Source: Flavobacteriales bacterium UBA6051 (lineage in GTDB: Bacteria > Bacteroidota > Bacteroidia > Flavobacteriales_D > Crocinitomicaceae). Taken from it: a stretch of 64,000 nucleotides of DNA. Below the pieces are notes generated by a model. It saw nothing but the letters and a program-made list of their open reading frames with translations, did no database searches and had not been told where the DNA came from. Location: positions 186,001 through 250,000 of the forward strand of contig DIYP01000007.1 of NCBI GenBank assembly GCA_002427735.1, written 5' to 3'. Position numbers and translations under genes: made by a program. This document shows positions 26,801 through 36,136 of the stretch, one piece after another; position 1 is the stretch's first letter, and every line of letters starts with the position of its first letter.

Positions 26801-27669
26801 AGAAAATTATGATCATAGGGTTCGCTGCATCAGTTGCGGTTGGATGCAACACCACGGAGGTTGAAACTCCCTCAGAGGATGTCGCTATTACAGATAATGA
26901 AAGCTCTGGCAACTCAGAAACGAGTATCATTGATAGTGAACAAACAGTAGAAGACGATAAGAAATTAAACAACGGCATTACTATAAAGTGGTTTGAGCAT
27001 GGAGAAGGAGAGAAGCTAACTTCTGGTGATCTTGTTCAAATTGATTACAAAGTTCAATTAGAAGATGGAAAAGTGGTTGATGGAAACCACCTTTTGACAG
27101 ATCCTAAAACGGGGAAATCGATGGAAAGTATGCCATTCATGATTGGATTTGGAATGCAGACAGAAGGATGGGATATTGCGCTGAAAGAATTACGTGTAGG
27201 TGATTTTGCAGAAATTTTCATCCCTAGTGAGTTAGCACGAGGAGAGAAAGGAATTAAAGATCTCATTCCGCCAAATGCCGACAACGTGTTGCGAATTCGT
27301 ATTCTTGAAAAAACAAAACCGACACGCGAAGTAGATGGCAATAAAGTATGGGTGTTTGAAGAGAATTCAGCGAACACCATCAAATTCAACGAATCGAATG
27401 AAATAGAGTTCCATACCATTGTTTCTACTGAAAGTTCTCCGATGTATGTGAATACTTTTCGCGATAATGCGCCTTTTAGATTGAGGTTAGAAGACGGTGG
27501 TACGGTACCCGGACTTAAAAAAGCGTTAATTAATGCTAAAAAATCAGACAGGATGTTTGTGCTTGTTCCGTCCGAAGAGGCTTACGGAAGCAGCGGATAT
27601 CAGGATGTGGTAAAGCCAAATGAAGATATTCTATACAACATCCTCGTTATGAACGTGTCAGACAAATAA
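26797..27669 (+). CDS. Tandem FKBP-type peptidyl-prolyl isomerase lipoprotein
   Basis: The N-terminus ends in VAVGCN, a lipobox, so the protein is probably a lipoprotein. An acidic linker (about 20-55) leads to an FKBP domain (VQIDYKVQLEDGKVVDG, MQTEGWDIALKELRVGDFAEIFIPSELARG) at about 65-165, and a second, weaker FKBP-like domain follows at about 190-290 (FRLRLEDGGTVPGLKKALINAKKSDRMFVLVPSEEAYG). Periplasmic or surface prolyl isomerase activity is likely. The overlapping start with the GldI-like gene suggests they work together. Doubling of the FKBP fold in one chain is a family variation, not unique. Confidence 0.85.
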   Translation: MKKIMIIGFAASVAVGCNTTEVETPSEDVAITDNESSGNSETSIIDSEQTVEDDKKLNNGITIKWFEHGEGEKLTSGDLVQIDYKVQLEDGKVVDGNHLLTDPKTGKSMESMPFMIGFGMQTEGWDIALKELRVGDFAEIFIPSELARGEKGIKDLIPPNADNVLRIRILEKTKPTREVDGNKVWVFEENSANTIKFNESNEIEFHTIVSTESSPMYVNTFRDNAPFRLRLEDGGTVPGLKKALINAKKSDRMFVLVPSEEAYGSSGYQDVVKPNEDILYNILVMNVSDK

Positions 27670-27708
27670 TAACAAATGATTATCTTTAGGCCAGCAAACT
27701 CAAGTAGA

Positions 27709-28641
27709 ATGCAAAAGACTGTTATGCGCTTACTCTCTATTTTCTCCTTTTTTGTAATCAGTTTATTCTCATTTGGACAAAAAGTAGTGGACACCTTAAT
27801 CACTGATGAAGGTACCATGCTCATCTTTGCCAATAGGACTTGGGAATATCTGGAAGATCAGAATTTTGATGGTGTATTGAATAGCCGTCTGCATGAAGAA
27901 ATTTTAGCTGATTCTAGCTTAGATTATGTGTTGGGGTGGGATCACGACATGTGCTATACTTCGAATCTATCGAATGACGTTAACAAACTAAAAGACACGA
28001 TTTGGCTGTGTGTACAAGATGATTTTAGCGAAGGGTTTGTTATGCCTTTTAAAGGAAGAGTAACATCTGGTTTTGGCTGGAGAAGAGGGCGTAACCACAA
28101 CGGTACTGATATTGATCTGGAAACAGGAGATACTGTGCGTGCAGCTTGGTCTGGAAAAATACGTTACGCGAAGTACAATACAAGTGGCTTTGGAAATTTG
28201 GTTGTTATTCGCCATTACAATGGTTTGGAGACATTTTATGCGCACTTGAGTAAGCATCTTGTAGTGCCTAATCAGTTAGTGAAGGCCGGAGAGCCTATTG
28301 GTCTTGGAGGAAATACAGGCCACTCCTATGGTTCTCATTTACATTTTGAAGTACGTTTCTATGACATTCCGATGAATCCGGAAAAAGTGATTGATTTCAA
28401 AAACGGTAAAATACTTGATGAGAATTTAATGGTCCATCGAGGGCTATTTAGACCGGGCTCGAGTACTTCATATACGGCTTCGAATTCCTCAGGAGGAGGT
28501 AAGTATCATAGAATCCGTTCAGGAGACACACTTGGTGCAATTGCACGAAAGAACAGAACGACAGTTTCAAAGCTCTGTCAATTAAACGGAATCAGACCAA
28601 CGACAATTCTGCAAATTGGAAGAAACCTTAGAGTAAGGTAA
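27709..28641 (+). CDS. M23 family peptidoglycan endopeptidase with LysM domain
   Basis: A secreted cell-wall hydrolase. A signal peptide lies at the start (MQKTVMRLLSIFSFFVISLFSFGQ). The M23 (LytM) zinc site is visible as HNGTDID (His and Asp ligands), YAHLS and HLHFEVR, spanning about residues 115-220. A LysM peptidoglycan-binding domain (HRIRSGDTLGAIARKNRTT...LQIGRNLRV) closes the protein. Three in-frame ATGs (27676, 27709, 27724) are possible; 27709 or 27724 gives the best signal peptide. It follows the FKBP gene by a few bases to about 40 bases depending on the start. Confidence 0.88.
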   Translation: MQKTVMRLLSIFSFFVISLFSFGQKVVDTLITDEGTMLIFANRTWEYLEDQNFDGVLNSRLHEEILADSSLDYVLGWDHDMCYTSNLSNDVNKLKDTIWLCVQDDFSEGFVMPFKGRVTSGFGWRRGRNHNGTDIDLETGDTVRAAWSGKIRYAKYNTSGFGNLVVIRHYNGLETFYAHLSKHLVVPNQLVKAGEPIGLGGNTGHSYGSHLHFEVRFYDIPMNPEKVIDFKNGKILDENLMVHRGLFRPGSSTSYTASNSSGGGKYHRIRSGDTLGAIARKNRTTVSKLCQLNGIRPTTILQIGRNLRVR

Positions 28642-28688
28642 TATTGTCCAAATTCTTTACGTTAACAGTCATTAACACATAATTGTCT

Positions 28689-28696
28689 TACTTTTG
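28689..28696 (+). promoter_or_regulatory. Possible -7 box of bamD
   Basis: TACTTTTG fits TAnnTTTG and ends only 5 bases before the bamD ATG at 28702, which would give a leaderless or near-leaderless transcript. No TTTG box lies 19 bases upstream. Confidence 0.3.
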
Positions 28697-28701
28697 TCTC
28701 A

Positions 28702-29508
28702 ATGAAAAATCAGACCTTTTTTATCCTGGCATTTGCGTCTTTACTTTTGGTAAGCTGTAACGGGTATAATCGTGCATTGAAATCAGATGATTACGGGGCT
28801 AAATTTGAAATGGCAAATGAGCTTTATGACGGCGGTCAGGAAGTAAGATCAATCGCACTCTATGAACAAGTCTATCAACGAATGCCAAAAACAGGAGAGG
28901 GAGAGCTTTCTTACTTCAGAATTGGCAAAGCTTATTATGTTGGTGGCGATTATTACATGGCTGGATATTTCATGGGGCAATTTGCACAACGTTTTCCGGC
29001 AAGCCCGAAGGCAGAAGAAGCCTTGTTTTTAAGTGCAATGTGTTCTGTTCAGAATTCTCCAGAGCATTCATTAGATCAAACTGAAACAGAATTGGCGTTG
29101 AATGATTTACAGCAATTTGTGAATCGTTATCCGAATTCTACCTTGGTTGATTCTTGTAACAACACCATTGATCGTTTGCGTTTTAAGCTTCAGAAGAAAG
29201 ATTACAATTCAGTAAAGCTATACGCAAAGACTGAGAATTACAGAGCTGCAGTGAGTTCAGCACTAACATTTCTAGAAGATTTTCCGATGTCTAGCTTTAA
29301 AGAAGAGATATCGTATATCCTTGTAAAGAATTCTTATTTCTTAGCTCGTGAGAGTGTGGACAATAAAAAATCGGAAAGAATTGATCAGACTATAGAAAGA
29401 TATAGTAATTTTGTGGCTGAATTTCCAGAATCCAGATACATGTCAATGTTAGCGCGATATAACGATATGGTGGTGAAGGAAAAAGAAGAGTTGAAAGACA
29501 AAAATTAA
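28702..29508 (+). CDS. bamD: Outer membrane protein assembly factor BamD (lipoprotein)
   Basis: BamD is an outer-membrane lipoprotein partner of BamA in assembling beta-barrel proteins. The 268-residue product has a lipobox ending at C19 (LLLVSCNG) and helical TPR repeats in the family pattern (AYYVGGDYYMAGYFMGQFAQRFPASPKAEEALFLSAMC). Length is close to the family norm (about 245-280). It heads the run bamD-rpoZ-coaBC-porD-recN-GSCFA, an order found in other Bacteroidota; the next gene starts 3 bases after its stop. Confidence 0.9.
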   Translation: MKNQTFFILAFASLLLVSCNGYNRALKSDDYGAKFEMANELYDGGQEVRSIALYEQVYQRMPKTGEGELSYFRIGKAYYVGGDYYMAGYFMGQFAQRFPASPKAEEALFLSAMCSVQNSPEHSLDQTETELALNDLQQFVNRYPNSTLVDSCNNTIDRLRFKLQKKDYNSVKLYAKTENYRAAVSSALTFLEDFPMSSFKEEISYILVKNSYFLARESVDNKKSERIDQTIERYSNFVAEFPESRYMSMLARYNDMVVKEKEELKDKN

Positions 29509-29511
29509 ACT

Positions 29512-29844
29512 ATGAGTTTTAAGAATAGTACAGCGGAAAAGACAACAATCACGCGTGATACTTCTGATATTGAAGAATCAACAGGGAATATCTACGAAGC
29601 GATTGTGATGATGTCGAAACGTTCTAATCAGTTGAGCGTTGAGTTGAAAGAGGAGTTGACGCAGAAGTTGCAAGAGTTCGCATCTACAACAGATAATCTG
29701 GAAGAAATTTTCGAAAATAGAGAGCAAATAGAAATCTCTCGTTTCTACGAGCGTCTTCCAAAACCAGTGGCAATGTCTATTCAAGAGTTGCTAGAGGATA
29801 AAATTTACGCTCGCTTCCCTGAAGAGAAGGAGGAAGAAAAATAA
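29512..29844 (+). CDS. rpoZ: DNA-directed RNA polymerase omega subunit (Bacteroidota type)
   Basis: The 110-residue product resembles the Bacteroidota omega/Rpb6-like subunit, which stabilises the RNA polymerase beta' subunit. The region ESTGNIYEAIVMMSKRSNQL near 22-41 corresponds to the conserved omega core (residues contacting beta'), and the rest is acidic and helical. Position between bamD and coaBC is also where it lies in many Bacteroidota genomes. The match is by pattern; the family is poorly conserved and short. Confidence 0.85.
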   Translation: MSFKNSTAEKTTITRDTSDIEESTGNIYEAIVMMSKRSNQLSVELKEELTQKLQEFASTTDNLEEIFENREQIEISRFYERLPKPVAMSIQELLEDKIYARFPEEKEEEK

Positions 29845-29849
29845 ATCGT

Positions 29850-31049
29850 ATGCAGGGTAAACGCATCCTTCTTGGGATTACCGGAGGTATTGCGGCTTAC
29901 AAAATCGCATCGCTGATACGATTATTAAAGAAATCTGAGGCAGAGGTCAAATGTATTATGACCCCTGCCTCTTGTGATTTTATAAGTCCCATAGTTGTTT
30001 CTGCACTTTCTGAAAATCCGGTCGGAATCGAATTCTGGAATAAAAAGGATGGAACCTGGAATAGTCACGTTGATTACGGCCTATGGGCGGATATATTTCT
30101 TGTTGCCCCACTTACGGCTAACACACTCAGTAAGATGGCAACGGGTAGTTGCGATAATCTACTGTTAGCGACGTACCTTTCAATGAAAGGAAGAACAATT
30201 GTGGCACCTGCCATGGATCTTGACATGTATGCCCATGCTACAACGAAGCGGAATTTAGAGCAGTTGCAAGGAGATGGCGTACAAATTATTCCTGCAGAGT
30301 CAGGTCAACTAGCGAGTGGACTTGAAGGGGAGGGAAGAATGGCAGAACCAGAAACTATTTTTGATTTTCTTAAGAATGCAACGGTCATTACAGAGCAGTA
30401 CTGGAAAGGAAAGAATGCTCTGGTAACAGCTGGACCAACGTATGAAGCAATTGATCCGGTTCGTTTTATAGGGAACCATTCCAGCGGTAAAATGGGGTAT
30501 AGGATTGCGCAAGAATTGTTGAATAGGGGTGCGTCAGTAACGCTGGTCTCAGGCCCTACAAACCTTACACTTGAGCACCCTCAATTGGAAATGGTGAAGA
30601 TTACGTCTGCGGAAGAAATGTTAGAGGCAGTTCAATCAGCCTGGTCAGGTGTTGATGTTGGTATATTTGCTGCAGCCGTGGCAGATTACAGACCTCAAGA
30701 TGTCGCCGATGAAAAGATTAAAAAATCTGAGGATTCTATGACCATTGAGCTCGTGAAAAACCCGGATATATTAAAATGGGCAGGTGCTCATAAAAAAGAG
30801 GGTCAAACATTGGTTGGTTTCGCTTTAGAGACGAATAATGTGAAAGAAAATGCGAATAAAAAGCTGGTCTCTAAAAATCTCAATTTGATCGTCATGAATA
30901 CACTGCAGGATGTTGGCGCGGGATTTGGTGTAGACACGAACAAAATTAGTATTTTAGATAATCGCAATAATTTTGAATCTTTTGAGTTAAAGTCTAAGAG
31001 CAAAGTTGCGAACGATATAATAAGCTATTTGGAAAACTATATTTCATGA
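29850..31049 (+). CDS. coaBC: Bifunctional phosphopantothenoylcysteine decarboxylase / phosphopantothenate-cysteine ligase
   Basis: CoaBC performs two steps of coenzyme A synthesis: CTP-dependent joining of cysteine to 4'-phosphopantothenate (CoaB) and FMN-dependent decarboxylation (CoaC). The 399-residue product has the CoaC half at about 1-185 (GGIAAYK, catalytic His in SHVDYGLWAD, PAMDLDMY) and CoaB from about 190 (GPTYEAIDPVRFIGNHSSGKMG). The usual flap cysteine of CoaC (LACG in E. coli) reads LASG here, which I recall as common in Bacteroidota. The porD start overlaps its stop (ATGA). Confidence 0.93.
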   Translation: MQGKRILLGITGGIAAYKIASLIRLLKKSEAEVKCIMTPASCDFISPIVVSALSENPVGIEFWNKKDGTWNSHVDYGLWADIFLVAPLTANTLSKMATGSCDNLLLATYLSMKGRTIVAPAMDLDMYAHATTKRNLEQLQGDGVQIIPAESGQLASGLEGEGRMAEPETIFDFLKNATVITEQYWKGKNALVTAGPTYEAIDPVRFIGNHSSGKMGYRIAQELLNRGASVTLVSGPTNLTLEHPQLEMVKITSAEEMLEAVQSAWSGVDVGIFAAAVADYRPQDVADEKIKKSEDSMTIELVKNPDILKWAGAHKKEGQTLVGFALETNNVKENANKKLVSKNLNLIVMNTLQDVGAGFGVDTNKISILDNRNNFESFELKSKSKVANDIISYLENYIS

Positions 31050-31951
31050 GAACAATTGCATTGATCTTTTTTATGTTGATTTCCCTGACAGGTGTAAAGG
31101 CCCAAGAGCTGAATTGTCAGGTGAGTATAATCGTGGATCAGCGTACAGAGATAACTACCAATGAACAGAATATCCTTGATGCTTTGGAACCTGTGATTTA
31201 CGATTTCATGAATACCACGCAATGGACAAAGGATAAGTTCACAGTGGAAGAACGTATCAATTGCAATTTGCAGTTGCAGGTACAATCGATTCAATCGACT
31301 GGGTTGATTGAGGGATCTTTGCAAATTCAGTCTTCACGTCCAGCCTTTAATTCAGGATACAATACGACTGTGTTCAATTTCCAGGATGACGATATCCGTT
31401 TCGAGTACAACATTGGCCAGCAAGTGATTTATGCACCCAATATCTACAGAGACGATTTGACCTCTGTATTGGCTTTTTATGCATATTTCATTATCGGAAT
31501 GGACTACGATACCTTTTCTCCAAGTGGAGGGACTAAGTATTTCACAGAAGCACAGCAAATCGTAACGAATGCGCAGAGCTCTGGAGGAAATGGTTGGATT
31601 TCAAATGCCAGAGGTAAACGAAACCGCTATTGGTTAGTGGACAATGTATTACATGAACTTTTTTCTCCTTTGCGTGAGTGCAGTTATGCTTACCATCGAA
31701 AGGGGATTGACGGATTGTATGATAATCAAGAGGCGGCTCGAAAAGAAATCTATAATGCTTTAAGTAAGTTAATCAAGGTGACAGGAACACGTCCGAATTC
31801 CTTGAACTTGCTAAACTTCGTTCAGGCGAAGTCAACAGAATTGAAAAACTTGTACTCTGATGCGCCAGCGAAAGAAAAGAACGATATAGTTAACCTTCTT
31901 AAGCGTATTGATCCCGCCAATTCTCCACGTTATCAGGAGATTTTGAACTGA
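31046..31951 (+). CDS. porD: DUF4835 family protein, type IX secretion-associated PorD
   Basis: DUF4835 proteins include PorD, which is linked to the type IX secretion system in Porphyromonas gingivalis and other Bacteroidota; the precise role is not known. The 301-residue product begins with a signal peptide (MRTIALIFFMLISLTGVKAQELNCQVSI). Motifs include FMNTTQWTKDKFTVEERI and the GMDYDTFSPSGGTKYF stretch, which are typical of the family. It overlaps coaBC by 4 bases and is followed by recN with a 1-base overlap (TGATG), so it belongs to the same run. Confidence 0.85.
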   Translation: MRTIALIFFMLISLTGVKAQELNCQVSIIVDQRTEITTNEQNILDALEPVIYDFMNTTQWTKDKFTVEERINCNLQLQVQSIQSTGLIEGSLQIQSSRPAFNSGYNTTVFNFQDDDIRFEYNIGQQVIYAPNIYRDDLTSVLAFYAYFIIGMDYDTFSPSGGTKYFTEAQQIVTNAQSSGGNGWISNARGKRNRYWLVDNVLHELFSPLRECSYAYHRKGIDGLYDNQEAARKEIYNALSKLIKVTGTRPNSLNLLNFVQAKSTELKNLYSDAPAKEKNDIVNLLKRIDPANSPRYQEILN

Positions 31952-33600
31952 TGATACGTACGCTCAGCATAGAAAACTTCGCATTAATTGATGCGGTTCG
32001 TATTGATTTTAATCATGGATTTTCAGTAATAACTGGAGAGACGGGTTCAGGAAAATCAATTTTGCTAAATGCGCTTAATTTGATTCTAGGTGAACGTGCC
32101 AATTTCTCAGTAATCGGAAATAGAAGCGATAAATCAATTGTAGAAGCTGAGATTGACATTGCTGGTTTTGGGTTAGAAGATTTCTTTAAAAAGAATGAAC
32201 TCGATTATTTTGATCGTGCTATTGTTCGCCGAGAAATTTATAAGCAAGGTAGATCTCGAGCTTTTGTCAATGATACTCCAGTTCAACTTTCTGTGTTAAA
32301 GGCGTTTACTTCGCAATTAATTCATATACATTCTCAATATAATACGCTTGAACTCAAGGATGTTCATTTTCAGCTGAAAGTATTAGATGTGCTCGCAAAT
32401 ACACAAACAGAACGGGAACGCTTTTCAGAATTGATGAGATCCTACCAACTGAACATGAAGTTGCTTGCTGATAAAAAAGAACGTCTCACAGCTTCGTTTG
32501 CTCAGGAAGATTACAACAGTTTTCAATTGAATGAATTGTTAGAACTTGAGTTGGATAAAACTGATTATGATGGATTGCAAGAGGAAGCAAAAAAAGGTGA
32601 GCATGCTGATGAGATCAGAAGCGGGTTAGGAGATCTTAAAACGGTGCTTTCGGGTGAAAGTGGAGTTCTGGATCAACTAAATTACGTAAAGTCAACGCTT
32701 ATTAAGAAGGTGACTTATGACCCGAAACTTCAGGAATTATTCAAGCGTCTGAATAGTGTTTTAATAGAAGTAGAAGATATCTCTAATGATGCCGAAGGAG
32801 CGCTGGAAAAGGTAGATTTCGATCCACGAAAGTTAGATGAAATAATTACCAAGCTAGATACGTATAACCGCATTATGCAGAAGCACGGAGCAACTACTCA
32901 AGATGATTTGGCTGTTTTGATGGAGGAGTTACGCGCATCTTCGCAGAGTTTAGGAGAATTAGAAAAGGAAATTCAAACGCTTACAGAACAAACGCAACAG
33001 GAACGTTTGGTTTTAAATGATCTAGCGAATGATTTGCATGATAAAAGGAACAATGCGATTCCTTCTATAGAAGCGTCTATTAGACAAGCTTTGGCAGGGC
33101 TTAAATTGGAAAATACAGTTCTTTCTTTCCAATTGTCCCGCATGGAAGAATTAAATGCTTGGGGAAATTCAACACTCGAGATATTATTTAGCCCGAATGT
33201 TGGAATTGCTCCTGTGCCTGTTCATCAAGCAGCGAGTGGAGGTGAGCTTTCCAGAGTGATGCTAGCGTTGCAAAGCCTGATGTCATCCAAGGTACAATTA
33301 AGAACAATACTGTTTGATGAGATTGATACTGGTGTTTCTGGAGATGTTGCTCAAAAAATGGGAAGTACGCTAAAGAAAATGGGAAGTACGATGCAAGTGA
33401 TTGCCATAACCCATTTACCTCAAGTTGCAGCAAAAGGAGGGCAACATCTGAAAGTTTCTAAATCTATTTCTGATGGTATCTCAACAACTTCGGTTATAGA
33501 ATTATCAACTGAAGAGCGCATAGAAGAAACCGCCCGACTCATGAGTGGAGATGAAATCAATGCGGCGGCGTTGGAAAATGCAAAATCGTTAATGCAATAA
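31951..33600 (+). CDS. recN: DNA repair protein RecN
   Basis: RecN is an SMC-like ATPase that acts at double-strand breaks in recombinational repair. The 549-residue product has Walker A GETGSGKS at 29-36, a long coiled coil in the middle, the signature SGGELSRVMLAL near 428-440 and Walker B TILFDEIDTGVSG near 452-464. It overlaps porD by one base and the GSCFA gene by one base (TAATG). No SOS box can be recognised. Confidence 0.94.
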   Translation: MIRTLSIENFALIDAVRIDFNHGFSVITGETGSGKSILLNALNLILGERANFSVIGNRSDKSIVEAEIDIAGFGLEDFFKKNELDYFDRAIVRREIYKQGRSRAFVNDTPVQLSVLKAFTSQLIHIHSQYNTLELKDVHFQLKVLDVLANTQTERERFSELMRSYQLNMKLLADKKERLTASFAQEDYNSFQLNELLELELDKTDYDGLQEEAKKGEHADEIRSGLGDLKTVLSGESGVLDQLNYVKSTLIKKVTYDPKLQELFKRLNSVLIEVEDISNDAEGALEKVDFDPRKLDEIITKLDTYNRIMQKHGATTQDDLAVLMEELRASSQSLGELEKEIQTLTEQTQQERLVLNDLANDLHDKRNNAIPSIEASIRQALAGLKLENTVLSFQLSRMEELNAWGNSTLEILFSPNVGIAPVPVHQAASGGELSRVMLALQSLMSSKVQLRTILFDEIDTGVSGDVAQKMGSTLKKMGSTMQVIAITHLPQVAAKGGQHLKVSKSISDGISTTSVIELSTEERIEETARLMSGDEINAAALENAKSLMQ

Positions 33601-34541
33601 TGAACTTCGGTTTAAGTTTCTCAATTCCGGAAAGCAATCTTAACGTATCGCATAAGGATGATTTCATTTTATTAGGGAGCTGTTTTTCAGATGAAATAGC
33701 AGATAAAATGAAGTTGTCAGGCTATTCTGTTTTGGAGAATCCTTTTGGTGTACTTTTTCACCCCAAAGCAATTGAGAATGTTTTGAGATCGTCATTGAGG
33801 AATAGCACTGAGGTCTCTATCTATCAGCGGCAAGATTTGTTTTTCTCATGGGATAGCTCAGGTAAGCTTTTCAGCAAGGATAAAGAATCTATAAAGACCT
33901 TAATAAATGCGAGACGTGAATCGTTATCTGAACGCCTCAAAAGAGCAAATGTTCTGATCCTTACTTTTGGAACAGCGTGGGGTTATAAGCATAAGGAACT
34001 GGATTTTCTCGTAGGTAATTGTCATAAAGCTCCATCCAATTTATTTGAAAAAGAACTTATTTCTGTCAACGAGATTCTGGAGGGGTGGAGGTCTCTGCTA
34101 AAAAATCTGAGTGAAGTAAACCCAGGCTTGAAAGTCATTTTTACAGTAAGTCCGGTTCGCCACAAAAAGGATGGACTCATTGAGAATAATAGGAGCAAGG
34201 CAAGATTAATTGAAGTAGTTCACTCACTAGCGGGTGAATTTGATAATGTAAGTTACTTTCCTTCGTTCGAAATACTTGTTGATGAGCTTAGAGACTACCG
34301 TTTTTATGCAAACGATCGTGTTCACCCATCCGCAGAGGCTATCGATTATATTTGGAAGCGTTTTGAGGAAAGCGTTTTCAGTGAAGATTCAATTCGACTC
34401 TCAAAGGAAGTCATAAAGATTCGAGAGGGAGTAAATCATAAAAGCTTGTATCCGGATTCTAAAGCAGATCTTCAGCGCTTGGAGCAACTTAAATTGAAAA
34501 AAGAGGAGTTGACGCTGGCGTATCCTGAAATCTGTTGGTAG
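33600..34541 (+). CDS. GSCFA domain protein
   Basis: GSCFA proteins are a family of unknown function in bacteria, distantly related to SGNH hydrolases. The 313-residue product has the defining GSCFSDEI at 26-33, LTFGTAWGYKH near 122-132, and FTVSPVRH and the YFPSFEILVDELRDYRFYANDRVHPS stretch, consistent with an SGNH-type site (Asp and His in DRVHPS). It is the last gene of the bamD-to-recN run. Downstream lies a bidirectional hairpin before the convergent gene at 34625. Confidence 0.85.
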   Translation: MNFGLSFSIPESNLNVSHKDDFILLGSCFSDEIADKMKLSGYSVLENPFGVLFHPKAIENVLRSSLRNSTEVSIYQRQDLFFSWDSSGKLFSKDKESIKTLINARRESLSERLKRANVLILTFGTAWGYKHKELDFLVGNCHKAPSNLFEKELISVNEILEGWRSLLKNLSEVNPGLKVIFTVSPVRHKKDGLIENNRSKARLIEVVHSLAGEFDNVSYFPSFEILVDELRDYRFYANDRVHPSAEAIDYIWKRFEESVFSEDSIRLSKEVIKIREGVNHKSLYPDSKADLQRLEQLKLKKEELTLAYPEICW

Positions 34542-34550
34542 CAAAAACGA

Positions 34551-34576
34551 GAAATGGAACCCAGAGGTTCCATTTC
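34551..34576 (-). terminator. Intrinsic terminator between convergent genes
   Basis: A perfect 11-bp stem (GAAATGGAACC with GGTTCCATTTC, loop CAGA) lies between the GSCFA gene and the end of the PKD gene. Read on the minus strand it is followed by TCGTTTTTG. On the plus strand no T-run follows, so it chiefly ends the minus-strand transcript, 49 bases past its stop. Confidence 0.7.
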
Positions 34577-34624
34577 GGCTTCGTCGTAAAGATAGTTTAT
34601 TGTTAAGTAGTAGAAGGTTTCTCT

Positions 34625-36136
34625 TTAATTTGAAGTACGCACTGGTATAACGTGACCAGAATACTCATTTCTTACTTCGTTCGTTGCCGTATTATCAATT
34701 GTCACTTTCCAGATGTAGGACGTCTCGAAAGGAACTAATCTTCCAGTTGTTGCATCCACACCATCCCATCCATGAGATGCGTCGCTTGTTTCGTAGATCA
34801 CACGACCATCAGTTGGATCAATAATAATCATGGTGAAGTGAACATCGCGCTCTTTCAAAGCGTATGGCATAAATGTATTTGTTGTTGGATCCGTCGAATT
34901 CGGACGGAAAGAGTTCATCGCCATCAAATTGTAGTTTTCATCTACAAATACAGGCTTAGAAATAGAGTTTTTACATCCATTGCTTCCGGTAACCGTTAAA
35001 GTCACTAAGTGTTCACCTTTCGTGTAGAAGTGGGCATCTGCTTTTTGTCCACTTACTTTTTGGTTATTGAAAATCCATTCAAAACGCGTTCCTGGAACGG
35101 TAGAAGCAACTTTCGTTGTTGGAAGACCACTTTCAAACTTGATGGAAGGATCAATAAGGAAATCTGCTTGAGGAGAATCGTTTACGTGGAACTCAACTTG
35201 TGAATCTGAGTGTTCATTCATTCCACTCACTATATGAAGTCCACTTCTCTTCGTTCGAATAATGCGATTTTGTTTGGCTGGAACCATAAAATGGAGTTCA
35301 GGACCCGTTATTAGAAGGGGAACATCATTTACATTTTCTATTTCGAAAGATTCGCCTTCACAAATGTCCGCAACAGAAGGAAGTATTAAAGCAACGTTCT
35401 CCGCTTCATTACCGCTGAGGCCTGAAGTTGGTTCGTTGATGTTTGTATTATTATCCACCGGTTGTGCATCATTTGGCTGATGAGATGGTTGGTGACCATT
35501 ATCATGAGTAGCTAAGTTGCCAACCTCTTCATTGGAAGAATTGGAGCTCGATTCATTCCCACCATTATTATTAACAGCAGGGTTACCCGCAGACTCATCG
35601 ATGTTATTTATATTAGACCCTGTGTCCGGATCAATATTTTGATTATCAGTAGTATGAATAGTTTTATCTGAAGTGTTGCTTATGTTTGTTTGGTTGTTGC
35701 TTTCTGTTAGTTCAGAAGTTACATCAGCTGTTTGAACAGGACCTGGCTGATCATCTTGTGTCATGAAATAAGTCGCGACCAAAAGTCCTGCAACTGCCGC
35801 TGCACCGAGATACCACTTCAAACTAGATTTGCCTCCTTTGACAGGCATTTCCTTATTTAATCTTGTTTGCATCGTTTCCCATGCAGCGGGATTATAAGGC
35901 GCTTCGAAACCTTCAAGTGCATGCTTGACGGTATCAGTCAATCCGCCAGCGGCAGCACCCAATCCAGCTCCGGTTGCCACAGATTCAGCTCCAGCTGTTT
36001 TGCCTGCAGAAGAACGGGCATCGAGTTTATCACTCATGCTCTTCCATGCATCAGCATTGTACGGCATCTCGAAATTTTCGAGGCTTTCTTTAATGCTATG
36101 TTCAAAACTATCTTTCACGTTATCCAATCTTGGCAA
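34625..36136 (-). CDS. Membrane-anchored ECF partner with duplicated motif and PKD-like domain
   Basis: The 503-residue product follows an ECF sigma gene and probably acts as its anti-sigma factor or surface partner. The N-terminal part contains two copies of a motif of the form FE-PYN-AW-M (ENFEMPYNADAWKSM near 19-34 and EGFEAPYNPAAWETM near 72-87). One membrane segment follows at about 107-125 (WYLGAAAVAGLLVATYFM). The outside part has a low-complexity Asn/Ser/Thr-rich stretch (about 140-240), a PKD-like domain (about 340-400) and a C-terminal region like gliding-motility-associated domains. The start is TTG at 36136, overlapping the sigma gene by 17 bases; GTG at 36118 is an alternative. 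Confidence 0.7.
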   Translation of the reverse strand: MPRLDNVKDSFEHSIKESLENFEMPYNADAWKSMSDKLDARSSAGKTAGAESVATGAGLGAAAGGLTDTVKHALEGFEAPYNPAAWETMQTRLNKEMPVKGGKSSLKWYLGAAAVAGLLVATYFMTQDDQPGPVQTADVTSELTESNNQTNISNTSDKTIHTTDNQNIDPDTGSNINNIDESAGNPAVNNNGGNESSSNSSNEEVGNLATHDNGHQPSHQPNDAQPVDNNTNINEPTSGLSGNEAENVALILPSVADICEGESFEIENVNDVPLLITGPELHFMVPAKQNRIIRTKRSGLHIVSGMNEHSDSQVEFHVNDSPQADFLIDPSIKFESGLPTTKVASTVPGTRFEWIFNNQKVSGQKADAHFYTKGEHLVTLTVTGSNGCKNSISKPVFVDENYNLMAMNSFRPNSTDPTTNTFMPYALKERDVHFTMIIIDPTDGRVIYETSDASHGWDGVDATTGRLVPFETSYIWKVTIDNTATNEVRNEYSGHVIPVRTSN